A DNA stretch of 64,000 bases from contig JAIXMF010000003.1 of the NCBI GenBank assembly GCA_025201365.1, forward strand, positions 310,001-374,000. The letters are read 5' to 3'. The notes under the pieces were generated by a model, which saw only the letters and a list, made by a program, of their open reading frames with translations, was not told the origin of the DNA and searched no databases. This document shows positions 11,206 to 27,429 of this stretch, piece after piece; the stretch's first letter is position 1, and every line of letters starts with the position of its first letter. The position numbers and the translations under genes are program-made. Source of the DNA: Syncephalis plumigaleata. Its lineage: Eukaryota > Zoopagomycota > Zoopagomycetes > Zoopagales > Piptocephalidaceae.

Positions 11206-12508
11206 TTACGATGCACTTGATCGATGTGTTAAGTAGCCCATAGCGTAGGCTGCCTCGGCATTCAGAATACTGCTACCGGCTGCACCCAGAATAGTATTAT
11301 GTGAGAGTACGACGAATTTCAAGTCTAACAAAGGCATGGACGCACTCTACCGATGGACACGGCATAGCCACGTCCCAAATCTCGATCTAGACGTGGTTGT
11401 GGTCGATCGATCGCCTCGAATACATGGATCGATGGTTGTGGCGCCGAATAACACGCCAACTCACTAGTGCTCACCGGTGGTGTATAGGCATTGAATGCGG
11501 CTGCAGCACTTGTCACCAAAGTATCCGTGTTGCATTCAGTTGATGGATTCAATCCAACGGAGACACAGGCCGTATGACCGTCCAATACGGCAACTCGATT
11601 GCAACTAGCCGAGATAACACAATCGGTGAGTGGTGTGAAGTAAGAGGAAGGCTCGATAGTGTGTAGTAGTGACGCGGCATGTTCCGTGTCGCCTGCCGAT
11701 ACACGATCGCGTACTTGTAATAAACCTTCATGCAGCGTGCCTAGTATCTTTAATGGTTCCGTCTCCAGTTTATCCTCCTCTCCACCGATATGTGGCACCA
11801 TATTGTCCATTAGATCCATGGCACTCACACCCGGATAACCTGCACCGGATATGGCTTGCATTGTCACGATATTCACTTGTCGAATGGCATCCTGACCATG
11901 TTGTTGTTGTAGTGCCTTCAATGCAACCGATACACCGGTAGAGGCACAATTGGAGTTGGTCACGAGGAAGCCTCGCTTGACACCGCGTAATAATCGCTGG
12001 GCTGGAATAGCGTGTAGATGTTCGATATTCACGGTTGGAATCACCAATGGTACATCGGGAGCCATACGATGATTCTTTGCATTGGACAATACACAATGAT
12101 CTGCGGCCAAAAAGTTCAATTCTATTGTAGCAGTGTTAGTAATTCACATAGTATATCGATATTGTAGAGTAGTCGTAGTTGCTATCACTCCATTATACAC
12201 TTACCAATATCACCGGCGACACTAGCATCTAGTCCGCTGAAAATAACGTCACAGTCGTCGAATGCCTCGGGAACACACTCGGTCACCACGATATTTGCCA
12301 CATAGCTTGGTAGAGGTGTGTTCATACGCCATACAACTGCTTTGTTGTAGGCACGTCCGGCTGAACGAGCAGACGCGCCAAGTCTTTGGATACGGAAACC
12401 TGGGTGGTCTGCGAGTAACGCGATAAACCGTTGACCTACCGCACCAGTAGCACCCAGTATACCAGCTCGTAGTGGTGGATGAATAGTAGCAGTAGTGTTA
12501 CTGGCCAT
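11206..12508 (-). CDS. HOM2: Aspartate-semialdehyde dehydrogenase
   Basis: Reduces beta-aspartyl phosphate to aspartate semialdehyde with NADPH, the branch point to Met, Thr and Ile. Seen: nucleotide-binding [13 protein letters not shown] at residues 14-26, [23 protein letters not shown], the catalytic cysteine in [27 protein letters not shown], and the C-terminal [13 protein letters not shown]. The SNC-S/T-TG type and length (about 360 aa) fit the archaeal/fungal class. Intron 12122-12204 joins GDI to ELNFLAADH in phase. After GRVRP one C is missing near 11334; the following frame continues [19 protein letters not shown] to a TAA at 11206. Start chosen at [10 protein letters not shown] (12508); an upstream Met at 12628 would add a hydrophobic extension without homology. 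Confidence 0.92.
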
Positions 12509-12629
12509 GTTAACGTAAAGGATAGACAACGATACGGGTAATAATGGTAATAGAGGGATAAGAGCTGCGACGGAAACAATTATAAGCGATATACCAGGCA
12601 AGGGAACGCAGTAATGGTTCGTGTCCATT

Positions 12630-14310
12630 TATAGATCAGATCATTGATTAACAGATTAACAAAAACTACCAGTCTAAAACTGTTAGAATCTTTTGTAACC
12701 ATTGATTGGTCGATGCATGAACAAATAAACAGTAATCTTTAATCAATAGTCATTGCTTGTACTGTGTATATGAATGCCGCCAATGCAATAGAATAAATAT
12801 ATATATTGATAATATAGAATCAATTACGCTCTAGTATAGATGATCATCTTATATTGTATATAGAGCAAGTAGAGATCTGTATGGGAAATACGTAAAAAAT
12901 ACGAAACATGCCAGCTCATCATGCCTATTCCCGTTTTATGGCAGTAATTCCTCTACATTGGATACATGCATCTAGTTTTATCCCTTCTAATGCATATGTA
13001 CACCTTGATTGGTTGCTGTATTAAACGAATGCCTATGCTGGATAAATAGATTGGCAGATGGCCATTTGTTTAGATTCGTATGCCTTCTATCACAGTATGG
13101 ATCTACAGTGGGGTTATCCTCCTCTTTACTGATGATGATGTTGATGATGAATGAATGTGATTGTTAAGCAAAGGAAAACTGCTATATTCACAGTCTGGCA
13201 CGGTTTATCATTGGAAGCCGACCGTATCCAAGTGAGTTCAGCGTATTTACAAGCATAAGCAGAGAAAAGCTCCAATTGCGTATTTCACTCCTACTACTCC
13301 TACTACCGCTCTTCCTATTACTATTATTGTTGGCAATAGTAGTTATCGTTGAACTACTGCTACTCCTTTCTTACTTGTTCACTTTTCTACATCTTACTCT
13401 CTCTCTCTCTCTCTTTTTTCTCATTTACCTTCACAGTGATTCATCCCAGTGACGCGTAACCTTTTTTGCGTTTAACATACACTTCACTGAACTCAATGAC
13501 CCTCTAGGTTATTATATTGTTAGTGCTGAATATATATTTTAATAGTAATTGGTTAATTTAACGCGCTTCTCTAGAATATCACTGTGGCAGATTGATTGAA
13601 AGCAGAGACTTTTCACTTATTGCTTGCCTACACCAATACTATTACAGGTACGTTATAACAAATAGCGATATATATGTCTATATGTCTATGTATGTATGTA
13701 TGTTTGTATGTCGTTTCCTTGATTTTATTAGTTACAAGTCTAGCTCCCTCATCTCATATCTACTTTTATTACTACTTTGACTATAACTATGACTATGTTG
13801 TTCATAAGCTGTTCTACAGTTGAATAACAATAAGCATGGATAAAGGGGGAGGTGGTAGTTACCGCCGATATCGTGTATATCTATTTCCTCTCCTGCTCTT
13901 TACAAGTCCTATTAGTAGCGGTATCATTTTATGGTTTGCATATCACTTGACAACAACAACAACAACATCAATCTATACACTTTCCTTTGATATCTATTCA
14001 ATAAGAGTATCCAATATTGTTGTACCTTCTATCATCCTATTTGCTCCTTTTCGTTTCCTTCGTACTCTGCATATATATAGATTGATACAGGTAGAACTGA
14101 CTGCATGCCAGTCTACCACGTGAGAGATTTTGTTTTTTAGCGAGTTTTCTAGCCGGTTTATCCTGTTATACGACTGTCTTACAGTAGAGCTACTTGCATT
14201 TTAATGGCATGACTAACGTGTTTCATCTCATATTACGCTTATTTTTTATTGTTTACAACATTAGTCGCGATAGTCTGATATACTAGTTAGCAAGATTTAT
14301 CGACAAATCA
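12630..14310. other. Intergenic, no gene recognised
   Basis: AT-rich divergent spacer between the dehydrogenase and the sirtuin. Contains a CT microsatellite at about 13395-13414, TATG/TATC-type runs near 13675-13705, and two short plus-strand frames (13592, 13836) without motifs. Confidence 0.5.
13395..13414 (+). repeat. CT microsatellite
   Basis: Uninterrupted CT dinucleotides followed by a T run, within the dehydrogenase-sirtuin spacer. Confidence 0.8.
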
Positions 14311-14316
14311 TTCACT

Positions 14317-17014
14317 ATGACTATACGTATTACTTTACCGTCAACGACGGCTCGTAACACACCACCAACAGCAACAACAACAACAACATCCAATCAGACA
14401 TCACATTCAAATAATTATACATCTAGTAGTGAGAATCCAACATCATCATCATCATCTAATATAATATCAATCACAGCAACAACATCGTCATCGTCATCTC
14501 GACCTGATCCAATTCGTGATGCTAATCTTGCCGCACTTGGTCGTATTATCGCTCGTGCTAAGCGTGTATTGTTGTAGCTGGCGCGGGTATTTCATGTAGT
14601 GCGGTATTCCAGTATGTATCCTAATTATATAAAGCTATGTGAATGGTAATAGTCGATCTAACTCGCATATATAGGATTTCCGATCGGAAGACGGCCTCTA
14701 CAACTTGGTGAAGCAACGTTATCCTGATAGTGTTCTTAAGGGACAGGAACTATTTGACGCTACACTCTTCCGCTCTCCACATACCACCGAGATATTCTAT
14801 ACATTTATGGGCGAGTTACGGAAGGCGTGCATGAAGGCACAGCCCACGCGTACACATCATTTCCTGGCTCAACTAAAGTCGATGGTAAATTGTTACGATG
14901 CTATACGCAGAACATTGATGGATTAGAACGTGTGGTGGACGAAGCGAATAGTTCCATTACAAAGAAGGATTCAATGCAAGCCGAGCCATCTCCAACAGAT
15001 ACCGAATGTAACGAAATGATAGTTGTTGATGATGACGACGAAGAACCATCACGACAATTACAACTACTACTATACTACTACTACAACGACTATCAATGCT
15101 CTACCAATACGGCTAATTCACGTCGTAATGGTAATGATCCGGTATCACATGTAGTGCAGCTGCATGGTACCCTTGAACGAGTGCGCTGTACACGTTGCTG
15201 TGCAAGTTATCCATTTGCCACATTGCATGAGCGTGCTTTTATATCGGGATCAGCACCAGCTTGCCCAGCATGCGAGGATCTTTCAGCGGCACGAGCATTA
15301 GCGAATAAGCGTCCATTAGCCATTGGCGTACTACGTCCAGATATCGTCCTGTATAATGAGACTCATCCCGATGGACCATCTATGCTCAGAATATCGACAA
15401 GGATCTTCGTCGACGACCCGATCTACTTCTTGTCATGGGTACATCACTCAAGGTGTATGGCTGTAAGCGACTTGTACGTGATGCCGCTAAAGCTGTTCAC
15501 GCTGCCAATGGCACTACGGTATTGATCAATCGTACACCCGTTTCCGGTAAAGAATGGGATGACGTATTCGACTGGTGGGTCGAGGGCGACTCGGACGATT
15601 GGGTCGATGGAATCCAAGAGACGATTCGTCATGTTGAACAAGAACGAGAGCAGCGACGCATTCGTCGTCTTAACAGTCTATCGAATGCGGCAACAAAGAA
15701 GCAAGTAATACAACTGGTCAAGACGTCACCACGATATCACGTAAGTTATACGCTTATGCTAGTGCAGCAATCTACTAACAAGTACTACTTGCACATTAGA
15801 TAAAGCAGCATTGAATCAATCATCATTGACACAACTTCATCAAGTGGTGAAGCCGCGTGTCAAATCATCTGGTAAAGCTACAGCGGCGACCACCGAAGTA
15901 AGCGTGATTATACCTTCCAAATCATTTACATCAAAGGAAACGTGCAATCAGCTATCGTCTTCATCTGCATCGATGGAAAGACGCCGTTGTCACCATCTTT
16001 ATTGCCATTACGCGATAATCTACCATTAGATGTAGTGTCATTGGATCATTGTAATGAGCCTAACAATGAAGAGAAAGGAAGAAAGACACTGACTAATGCT
16101 GCTAATACTGCTGCTAATACTGCTGCTAATACTACGACAGCAGCGACAAAACGACGTACAGCAATGAACAAGCAAGCAGCTGCTAAGAAACAACTCTCAT
16201 TAGATATTCATTCGACTAGATCCACTCTAACCGTAGATGTTGATGTCATGTCTACGGTAAATAGCAGTGATTACACAGCACAGGCAGCATCATACAGACG
16301 ACGTCAAGCATTGATGCGACCGTCAATGTCCTACGCTGAAGGTACATCCTGGCAACAGCCATGGGAACGACGTATTACGCGTCGTGCTCGTGCCCAGGAA
16401 GAAGCCGAACGAGCGGCAGCCATTCGAGCATCCTTTTGGATGTAGTCGAGCATGCTGACACATTATACCAGCATTCCATTACGAATACGCACAACATCAA
16501 CGTTGACAGTAGGACATCTATGAAGAGGACATTAGGCACAACAGCAACCACACCACCTACAACACCGGTTAAATCATCCACGAGCAAGAATACGCGACGT
16601 GTGCCTAGTTCACCATTAAGTTATAGGCATCGTATAGATAAGTCGCGTAAACAACTTGGTACTCGTCGTATGCGATTAGCACAAAAGTCAGCCATTACTA
16701 CAACAACCGGTAACCATAATGGTAGTAATGACATTAGCAAGCATACGAATACGTATAATCCAAGTCCACCTGTAACACGATCCATGTCTGTGGATGCTCC
16801 ATTACGTCAATCTCCAATTACTCATACTTTACGTAATGTTAAATCTGGAACAGCACGTCCCTCTGGTTTATTCGTCAAATCTACAAAGACAACTACGAAC
16901 AAAGAAGATATTAACAGACTACCTAATCAGATATCTACTAAATCAAACAACGATACTACTACTACTAGTGCTACTAGTAATAGTAATAGTAGTGCAGCAA
17001 TTACTACATCGTAA
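14317..17014 (+). CDS. Sir2-family NAD-dependent deacetylase, Hst3/Hst4 type
   Basis: Class I sirtuin most like fungal Hst3/Hst4, which remove the H3 K56 acetyl mark in budding yeast. Seen: VVAGAGISCSAGIPDFRSEDGLY (rejoined across an intron), TQNIDGLER, QLHGT with the catalytic His, two zinc pairs in VRCTRCCASYP and PACPACEDL, RPLAIGVLRPDIVLYNE (typical of Hst3/4) and MGTSLKVYG. There is a Q/S/Asp-rich insertion of about 60 residues between TQNIDGLER and the catalytic His. The C-terminal half (about 400 residues, Thr/Ser/Arg-rich, KSTSKNTRRVP and similar) is low complexity. Introns 14612-14674 and about 15741-15799. Frame breaks by one base near 14572, 14604, 14877, 15385, 15985 and 16440. 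The tail after 16440 is assigned by continuity only. Confidence 0.85.
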
Positions 17015-17134
17015 GAATAATCGCGTCTCTATTGTAATTTGTTGGTGTTTTTTTCCTTTGCTTTGTTCACCCATCCATTTGATTATTAAATTTTGTGTTT
17101 ATCAATGATTTACTATTCCAGTTATTGTCTTTTG

Positions 17135-17265
17135 TTTATATGAATTGTTATTATTGTCATACTATGTCAAGTGGCATTTCTATGATGATAATGGTTCTAA
17201 CAATTGTACTAATCTATTTATTAATAAACAGCAAAAGCTAAAGACTTACTGCGCTAATCGGTTGG
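17135..17265 (+). repeat. Dispersed repeat, terminal fragment D
   Basis: Matches the last part of copy B (about 23578-23690), with shared TGAATTGTTATTATT, GGCATT.CTATGAT, TAACAATTGT.CTAATC and a CTAAT.GGTTGG box. It sits between the sirtuin 3' end and the point where SMC3 homology stops. Confidence 0.6.
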
Positions 17266-17289
17266 GATAACCCTCTAATTTACTCATTA

Positions 17290-20964
<3,675 letters not shown>

Positions 20965-21295
20965 GATATCAATACGATAGTACAATATTCTTGTTATTCA
21001 ATGTAGAAAACGAGAAAAGGAAAAGAGACGCGTTTATCACACGAGTGATTGGAAAACATGTCAACATATAAAATAAAACGCGTCATTCCACGTTCACTTT
21101 CACTTTTGTCATCCTCTCCTTTTCTTGTCACAACTAATCATCTAACATATACTGCCAATAAAATAATAAAAAGCATGAGTTCATTGTAATAAGTAAAATG
21201 GTTTTATTTGTAACTATTATTATAATCTGCATTAGAATAAACATAAACTAATTGATCAATTGTTTATTAAATGATTGCATCATTCTATTGATACT

Positions 21296-22484
21296 TTATT
21301 GGAAAGACGGTGAACCTGGACGGGAATATTGCGGTGGTGCATGCGTAGGTGAACCTGGGCGACGTGATCCATGTGGTGCACCAACACTGCTTTCTAACAA
21401 TGTGTCTCGATGAGTACCGCTGTAATTCGGCAGTCCATCCGATAAATCTAGCCTTATCTTAAACTTGCTGTATTCCATCTCTACTATATTATTAGCTTCT
21501 AAGATGTGTATGCCATGAGTTATTCCGTAGAGTAGCTTTAATCGATAAAAAAGATTAGTATTGAATTGATTGGCGGTTGATTGTCTAGCTGAATCTTCAG
21601 ATCCTCGCAAGCGGAAAAAATCTTTAGTAACTGCCTGGGTTAGGTCGTCGAAAATCACCATGCCATTAGTGTAGCATACTAGATGTATCTGATTAGTATT
21701 TCTTTTTGAGTATTATTTATCGTAAATCATGCGACCTACCATCGGGCACTGCGCCATGTATAAGCCAGTCATGATCTTGCATATAGTCCATTACTAGTCA
21801 TCAATGATTAGACGTGTACCTATGTATGATGTACATCTAGCTGAAGACAGAGCACTTACCTTTAATTACTTGGTTGAGGATAGTTTTTGCAACATTTGAT
21901 TTGAATGATTTGATGCCACGTTCATTAACTAGTGGTACTTTATCACATTCATAATAATTGATGAAGCAAGGTTTCGTGTCCAGAAAACGAACAGCTAACG
22001 TCTTTGGGAAATGATCTTTAATAGATGCATTCGGATCATTATCGGCAATAAGGCTTATCATCTAAGCATTGTATTATACATATTATATATATATTAGTGG
22101 TTGCAAATTGAATATTAGAAATGGCTTACCTTGGTTATTCTAAATGTGCTATCCATCGAATTTGCTGGTGCACAAGTTACAATGGCCTTATAATCAACTT
22201 TTGGTTCGGGTTTATAGGATCCATGACCAATTTCAGCCCCTTGATCACTCAATTCCGTATGAGATATTTTGAGTCCTTGAATACCAAATGCATTAGATTT
22301 GTCCTTCAGTTTATCCAGGCTTATTTCTATGTATGACTGTCAGTAAAAGTGATACTAATATGCAATTGTACTACTCATTGAATAACATGATAGTATGGAT
22401 ATTACCTGCTCTGGTGGATGCAACTATTCCCAACAATAGAGTGGTAGCTGCAATAAATGAACTAAGCTGTATTCTTAAATGCAT
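21296..22484 (-). CDS. Secreted protein with degenerate protein-kinase-like fold (hypothetical)
   Basis: Five exons join without any frame break into 304 residues: 22406-22484, 22130-22326, 21860-22061, 21740-21793, 21296-21678. Residues 1-26 are a clear signal peptide (MHLRIQLSSFIAATTLLLGI and on to STRA). The middle reads like a kinase C-lobe: ILNQVIKVMDYMQDHDWLIH then GAVPDGVCYTNGMVIFDDL, where a kinase has H-G/R-D-x-K-P-x-N-I and D-F-G. The catalytic Asp position appears to be Ala and DFG reads FDD, so if this fold is right it is a pseudokinase. YKAIVTCAP may correspond to the VAIK strand, but I see no glycine loop. The tail repeats R-PGSPT/S. The secretion call is solid; the fold is inference. 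Confidence 0.7.
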
Positions 22485-22489
22485 TATAG

Positions 22490-23120
22490 TAATAATAAAT
22501 TATCCACGGAAACGTATATGTAGAATTCGTAACAATCAAATATCAAAGAGTAAAGAGTAGTAGTAGTAAGAGTAGTGAAAAGAGAAAAGTTATGGCTAGC
22601 GAGGAATGTAGCAATTAAGCTATATGGCTTTATTACAATTATAGGAGCACCATGTGTTTGACCGTGGTTCAACATTCTATAAAAGGACAGTTCCACGCCA
22701 ACATGAAGCAAAGGAGGAGGAAAAGCAGAAGCAAAATTTTAACAAGCAATCCATCTTATTCTCGTCTTACTACATATCATTGTCTCTACAGTATTCAAAT
22801 GGTTTATGTGTTAATAGTGCTAAAGTGTCTTTATTCCTTACGTATTTCAACAGTGAGCCACTGCAGCTAACAGAGGTTGCTGTACGTCACTTTCTGGAAT
22901 TCCTTGTCCGGCCCTAATCGCGCCCCCTTCCAGCTAAGGTCGTGTCATAATATCTCTATGATGTTTATTTATCTCTTTGTTTTCCTCTTGCTCTAAACTG
23001 TCTACATGCTCACTTGTCGTTATTATTGTTACTATACCAATAAGCCTTGTTTATTGTTCGTTCTAGTCCTTTGTTTTCTATCACTGTCCTGCTTATTTAT
23101 CAATGTTTAAGCGTTTACTG
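22490..23120. other. Intergenic, no gene recognised
   Basis: Divergent spacer upstream of the secreted protein. A plus-strand frame (22654-22917) has no motif. A GC-rich patch at about 22900-22935 stands out from the AT-rich surroundings. Confidence 0.4.
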
Positions 23121-23124
23121 CTCT

Positions 23125-23700
23125 CGTTGTAATATGTACCTTTTACTTTACCGCTCTTTTCCGTCATCTGTTTGTATGCCACCCTTACGTCATGCTTTTA
23201 TTTGTATTTTCATTTGTTTACTGCCATCTACATACTCTATCTACCTACAAGCATACACTGCTTCTTCAAATAAACTGACATACGTGTTCATGCACCCTTC
23301 CTTGCTCATTCCTTGCTCCTTCGTGACAAGTCAGTCATTCTACTAGTTACTGCTTGTTTATTACATTGTTTATCGTGTATTCTATTTGTTCACTCGTTGC
23401 TATCTATGCAATTAAGCGTAAGCATTATCATCATAATTTATCTACCATACTATTTATTACTACTTGTAAGTACATGACATGACAATATCCAACTATACTA
23501 GTACACTTGTATCATCTACCTTATAGAGTTGATGATGATAGTTATCGCTATCAATAAATAATCCATTACTAATACTGAATTGTTATTATTATCATGCTGT
23601 TCAATTGGCATTCTATGATATAATGGTGTAACAATTGTCTAATCTATTTATTAGTAAAGAGCAAATGTTAATGGCACAATGCTAATTGGTTGGAAAAAAC
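23125..23700 (+). repeat. Dispersed repeat, copy B (about 575 bp)
   Basis: Inverted relative to copy A (3815-4400), about 90 percent identical by eye. Its right end (CTAATTGGTTGGAA, about 23678-23691) lies 60 bp before the start codon of the BRCT gene, so it may contribute to that gene's promoter or 5' leader. No coding capacity is recognised. Confidence 0.8.
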
Positions 23701-23758
23701 ACTGTTTATTGCTAGCTAGCTATTGTTTTTTCTTTATTTCACATTCACTTTAGTTATA

Positions 23759-26700
23759 ATGACGGCATTCACAGATAATCTAGCTTCTGATAACATACTC
23801 GTAGCAGATAAACAAGATGATACTGCAATGGATACTAGTGTACAGCTAGATAACAATACTGCTACTACTACTAGTGCTGCTGTTGATTATAGTAGTTATG
23901 ATCCTATGCTTATTTCTGAATTGGATGACCCACCTCACACTAGTCCTCCTACTACTACTACTACTACCGCTGAACCTGTACAACGCGTGTTACCTGTTAA
24001 GACTTATGGACATTCGAAAGAGATTGCTAGTCATTCAAGAAAGACGCACGTCAAATCGGATACTACGCGAGTCCCTGTGTTTAAGGGTGTCTTTTACTGG
24101 ATAAACCCGTTAATGACGCGTCCATTACGCGATGAGGTAAACACGTCGAATATGATGATTATAGTATTATTTCCATCTCAATAACTAATATTATAGCTTG
24201 TTAGTTACATAAATTACTACAGACTAATGGCGGTATAGATACAAGTCATAAACATTTACATGCATCAACAAACATAGAAGAGGAAGAGGAAGATCGACTG
24301 TTTAATACGCAATTCAGTTTAACGCGTACTACTCATTGTATATCATGGGATTATGACTTTCCAGAATATGAAGAAGTAATAGCGCGTGATATTCATATTG
24401 TTACGGTAAATGACTATTCCTATAACATATTGTTAAGATAAAGTAGCTAATTAATACTGAATAACAATATAGCCTACTTGGGTTCAACGAGCAATACGTA
24501 ATGGATATACACATCGGTAAGCTACTGTTATGATTACTATAATGATTAGTAACTGATATGCTATTGATTATTTAGACCTGAATATTATTTGCCAGATGCT
24601 GATCATTTTCTTTCGGGTATAGTTGTTACTACATCTCAGGTAATTATAGCAATGATTGCTAGTATACTTGCTTATTTATTATATATTGTTGTATAGATAC
24701 CTGATATGGATAGAGATGCCATCTTTGGTGGTGTTGAAGCATTTGGTGGACAATGGCAGGAAAGAATGGTCAAGGAAGTGACGCATCTCGTTGCATTGAC
24801 ACCGGGCGGTGTAAGTTTTTAGCTTTGTTCTATACCGTAATGCATTTATGAATACTAAATGAATATATACATACATATGTAGCCACGCTATGAATCAGCA
24901 ATGCAACATCCTGAATTAGGCATTAAAGTAGTGCTGCCTCATTGGTTAGATGATTGTTTCCGTTTACGTAGAAGGATTCCTGAGGTAATTATTGATCGTG
25001 TATTCTACATATAGATATCAAATAATAACTAGAATGATGATTAGCATCAATATCTATTTCCTAATCCACCATTACTACAACATCATCCATGGTTATCAGT
25101 ATCTAGTGAAGTAAATACGCCATTAAATAGCAATACAGAGACAACAGAGACAACAGCAATCGATCATTTGAATAATACCTCACCTAGTGATCCACAATGT
25201 TTATTAGGTTATCGTATTTATTTAGCAGATGATTTAAAATTAGCCGATGAAACGGTGACATTATTGGAGAAGCGTATTAATGAAGCAGGAGGTCAATTAT
25301 GTAAAGAATATACATCAGATCAGGTGGATATTGTCATTTGTCGATGGAGAACAAGTCGTGCGTATCAACAGGTAAGCAATACTGATAATAAGAAGGGTAA
25401 TGAGTTAACGAATACTCATATTACTATGTGCTATTAGGCTATTATGAGTAATAAGATTGTTGGTACGTTAAACTGGCTATTTCATCTATTGATTACACAT
25501 CGATTGGAATCGAGTACGAATCAACTACTTCATTATCCACCACCCAAGCATGGTATGCCTGATATGCGTCATTTTGTAAGTAATATTGATGAGAATAGTA
25601 TAATAAATAGCTTATACTAGTAGATTATTACTATATCTAATTATTCGGGTATGGCACGCGAGTATTTGAAACGACTTATTATTCTGTGTGGTGCACAGTA
25701 CACGGCGGAAATGACACGACGCAACACACATGTTATTTGTGCCGAGTAAGTATAATGAATACTATAGGTCAACCGACTCATTAGTTATATGTATATCGTG
25801 TAGACCTCAAGGCCAGAAATATGTAGCGGCTACCGAGTGGAATATCATCATTGTCAATCATTTATGGCTGGAGGAATCGTATAGAGCGTGGCAGGTACAA
25901 AGTGTCACACGTCCACATTATACACACTTTCCAGTGGGATCCAGTCTACTGGAGATTGTGGGACAGACGGGATATCGTCCGATAGATCTTGAACCATGGC
26001 GAGTTAAAGCGCGTACTCATCAAATAGATGAAGCATCCGATGCTGTGGTAGAGCATCCCGCAGCCGCTGATACAATAACGGAAATTCCCCCATCCATCAA
26101 GAGGACAATCATCAGTATAATGGCCATCCTCGAGACTGTCCAGTTATCAGCGACGTCAATCGGCATTAGAGGCAAATGCTCGCTTATCCGATCTTGTACA
26201 ATCGATGAATGAATTCGAACGAGAAATGCGACGAGCCTATCGACAACGAATACAGGCTAAACGACATCCACCGACTACCGCTTCTTCTACTACTACTACT
26301 TCTACTTTAAGCAAGGTTAGAAAAGAGAGTGATTCACCCACCTCTTCTACTACTGCTAGCACGACTACTGCTCACAATAGTAAACGAGTCAAATTAACAC
26401 CACATCGTCGTATGGTAATTGAAGAGGAAGAAGAAGGAGAAGAAGAATCAAAGTATGTATAGCGTATAGAAGATGAAAGTTGTATACTAATCGAAATACT
26501 CATATTATACTGATTTAGCATGAAATCCACCGATAAAGACATTACCGTCACTGCTAATACTTCCTTACAGCAATCTATTTAGCATCCAAACGGAATGTAT
26601 GTATACTAACAACAGGCGTTAAACTAAGTCCTACCGATGTTAAAGTAAGTGAGCGATGCAAAATCAATTGGACGTGATGGCTAATGAGTGTTATTCCATT

Positions 26701-27396
26701 ACAAGGATATAACTCGATTGGGCGGTAAACTAGTAGGGGATGCACGTTACTGTACTCATTTGATTGCAAAGAGTGCAGCAAGAACGGAAAAGTTTCTATC
26801 GGCACTGCTAGGGCATGTCCCATTGTAACATACAACTGGCTTACTAAAAGTATAGAGGAGGGTCATTTTATTGGTAACTACTCTTATATATATAGTTATA
26901 AGCATAACTGATTCGAAATGATATGTACATCTAGATGTGGATCCGTATATCTTGCAAGATACTAAAGCTGAACAGATGCATGGATTCAAACTATCGGAAT
27001 CATTAGCACGAGCAGCGAAACAACCATTATTCACCGATAAAGTATTTGTAGTAACTGCAAGTGTACATCCAGATGCAGCCACTCTCGCACGAATTATCGA
27101 TATAGCAGGAGGAAAGAGTCGAATATTCGATAATAGCGAACAGGTAAGATAAATCACACTAGTAATAGTAAGCATGTATTTATTATTATTATTATTAGAA
27201 TACACTGGAATTGGATGATATTGCCTCGCTCTCTTCAGATACCATTGTCATTAGTGGACCTGGTGATCAATCTTTATGGCGTCTATTTCAAGAACGAAAG
27301 AATGGTCCTGCTCTTGCCATTTACACCTCGGAATATATACTGACTGGATTACAACGACAACAATTAGATCAAATGGAGGCATTTCGATTAGCTTAA
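23759..27396 (+). CDS. Multi-BRCT DNA-damage scaffold, Brc1/Rtt107 type
   Basis: Probably six BRCT domains in the fungal Brc1/Rtt107 layout (metazoan PTIP is the cousin). Domain 1: VPVFKGVFYWINPLMTRPL...ELVSYI, ending CISWDYDF...HIVTPTWVQRAI. Domain 2: FLSGIVVTTSQIPDMDRDAI, GGQW, VTHLVAL, VVLPHWLDDC. Domain 3: CLLGYRIYLADDLK, then VGTLNWLFHLL. The linker HYPPPKHGMPDMRHF precedes domain 4: ITISNYSGMAREYLKRLI, NTHVICA, WNIIIVNHLWLEESY. After a Thr/Ser- and acid-rich linker come the C-terminal pair ILTTGVKLSP...LGGKLV...THLIA...IVTYNWL and KVFVVTASVH...GGKSR...ALAIYTSEYILTG. This pair would be the phospho-H2A reader. About ten introns of 55-75 bp, the first 24137-24196. Single-base deletions near 24223, 26120, 26578 and 26802. 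AATAAA at 27419. Confidence 0.85.
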
Positions 27397-27418
27397 CGAA
27401 TTTAACTAGAGCAATATC

Positions 27419-27424
27419 AATAAA
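27419..27424 (+). terminator. Poly(A) signal AATAAA of the BRCT gene
   Basis: It lies 22 bases past the BRCT stop and only 6 bases from the stop codon of the convergent membrane-protein gene, so the two 3' UTRs must overlap. Confidence 0.5.
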
Positions 27425-27429
27425 TTGGA

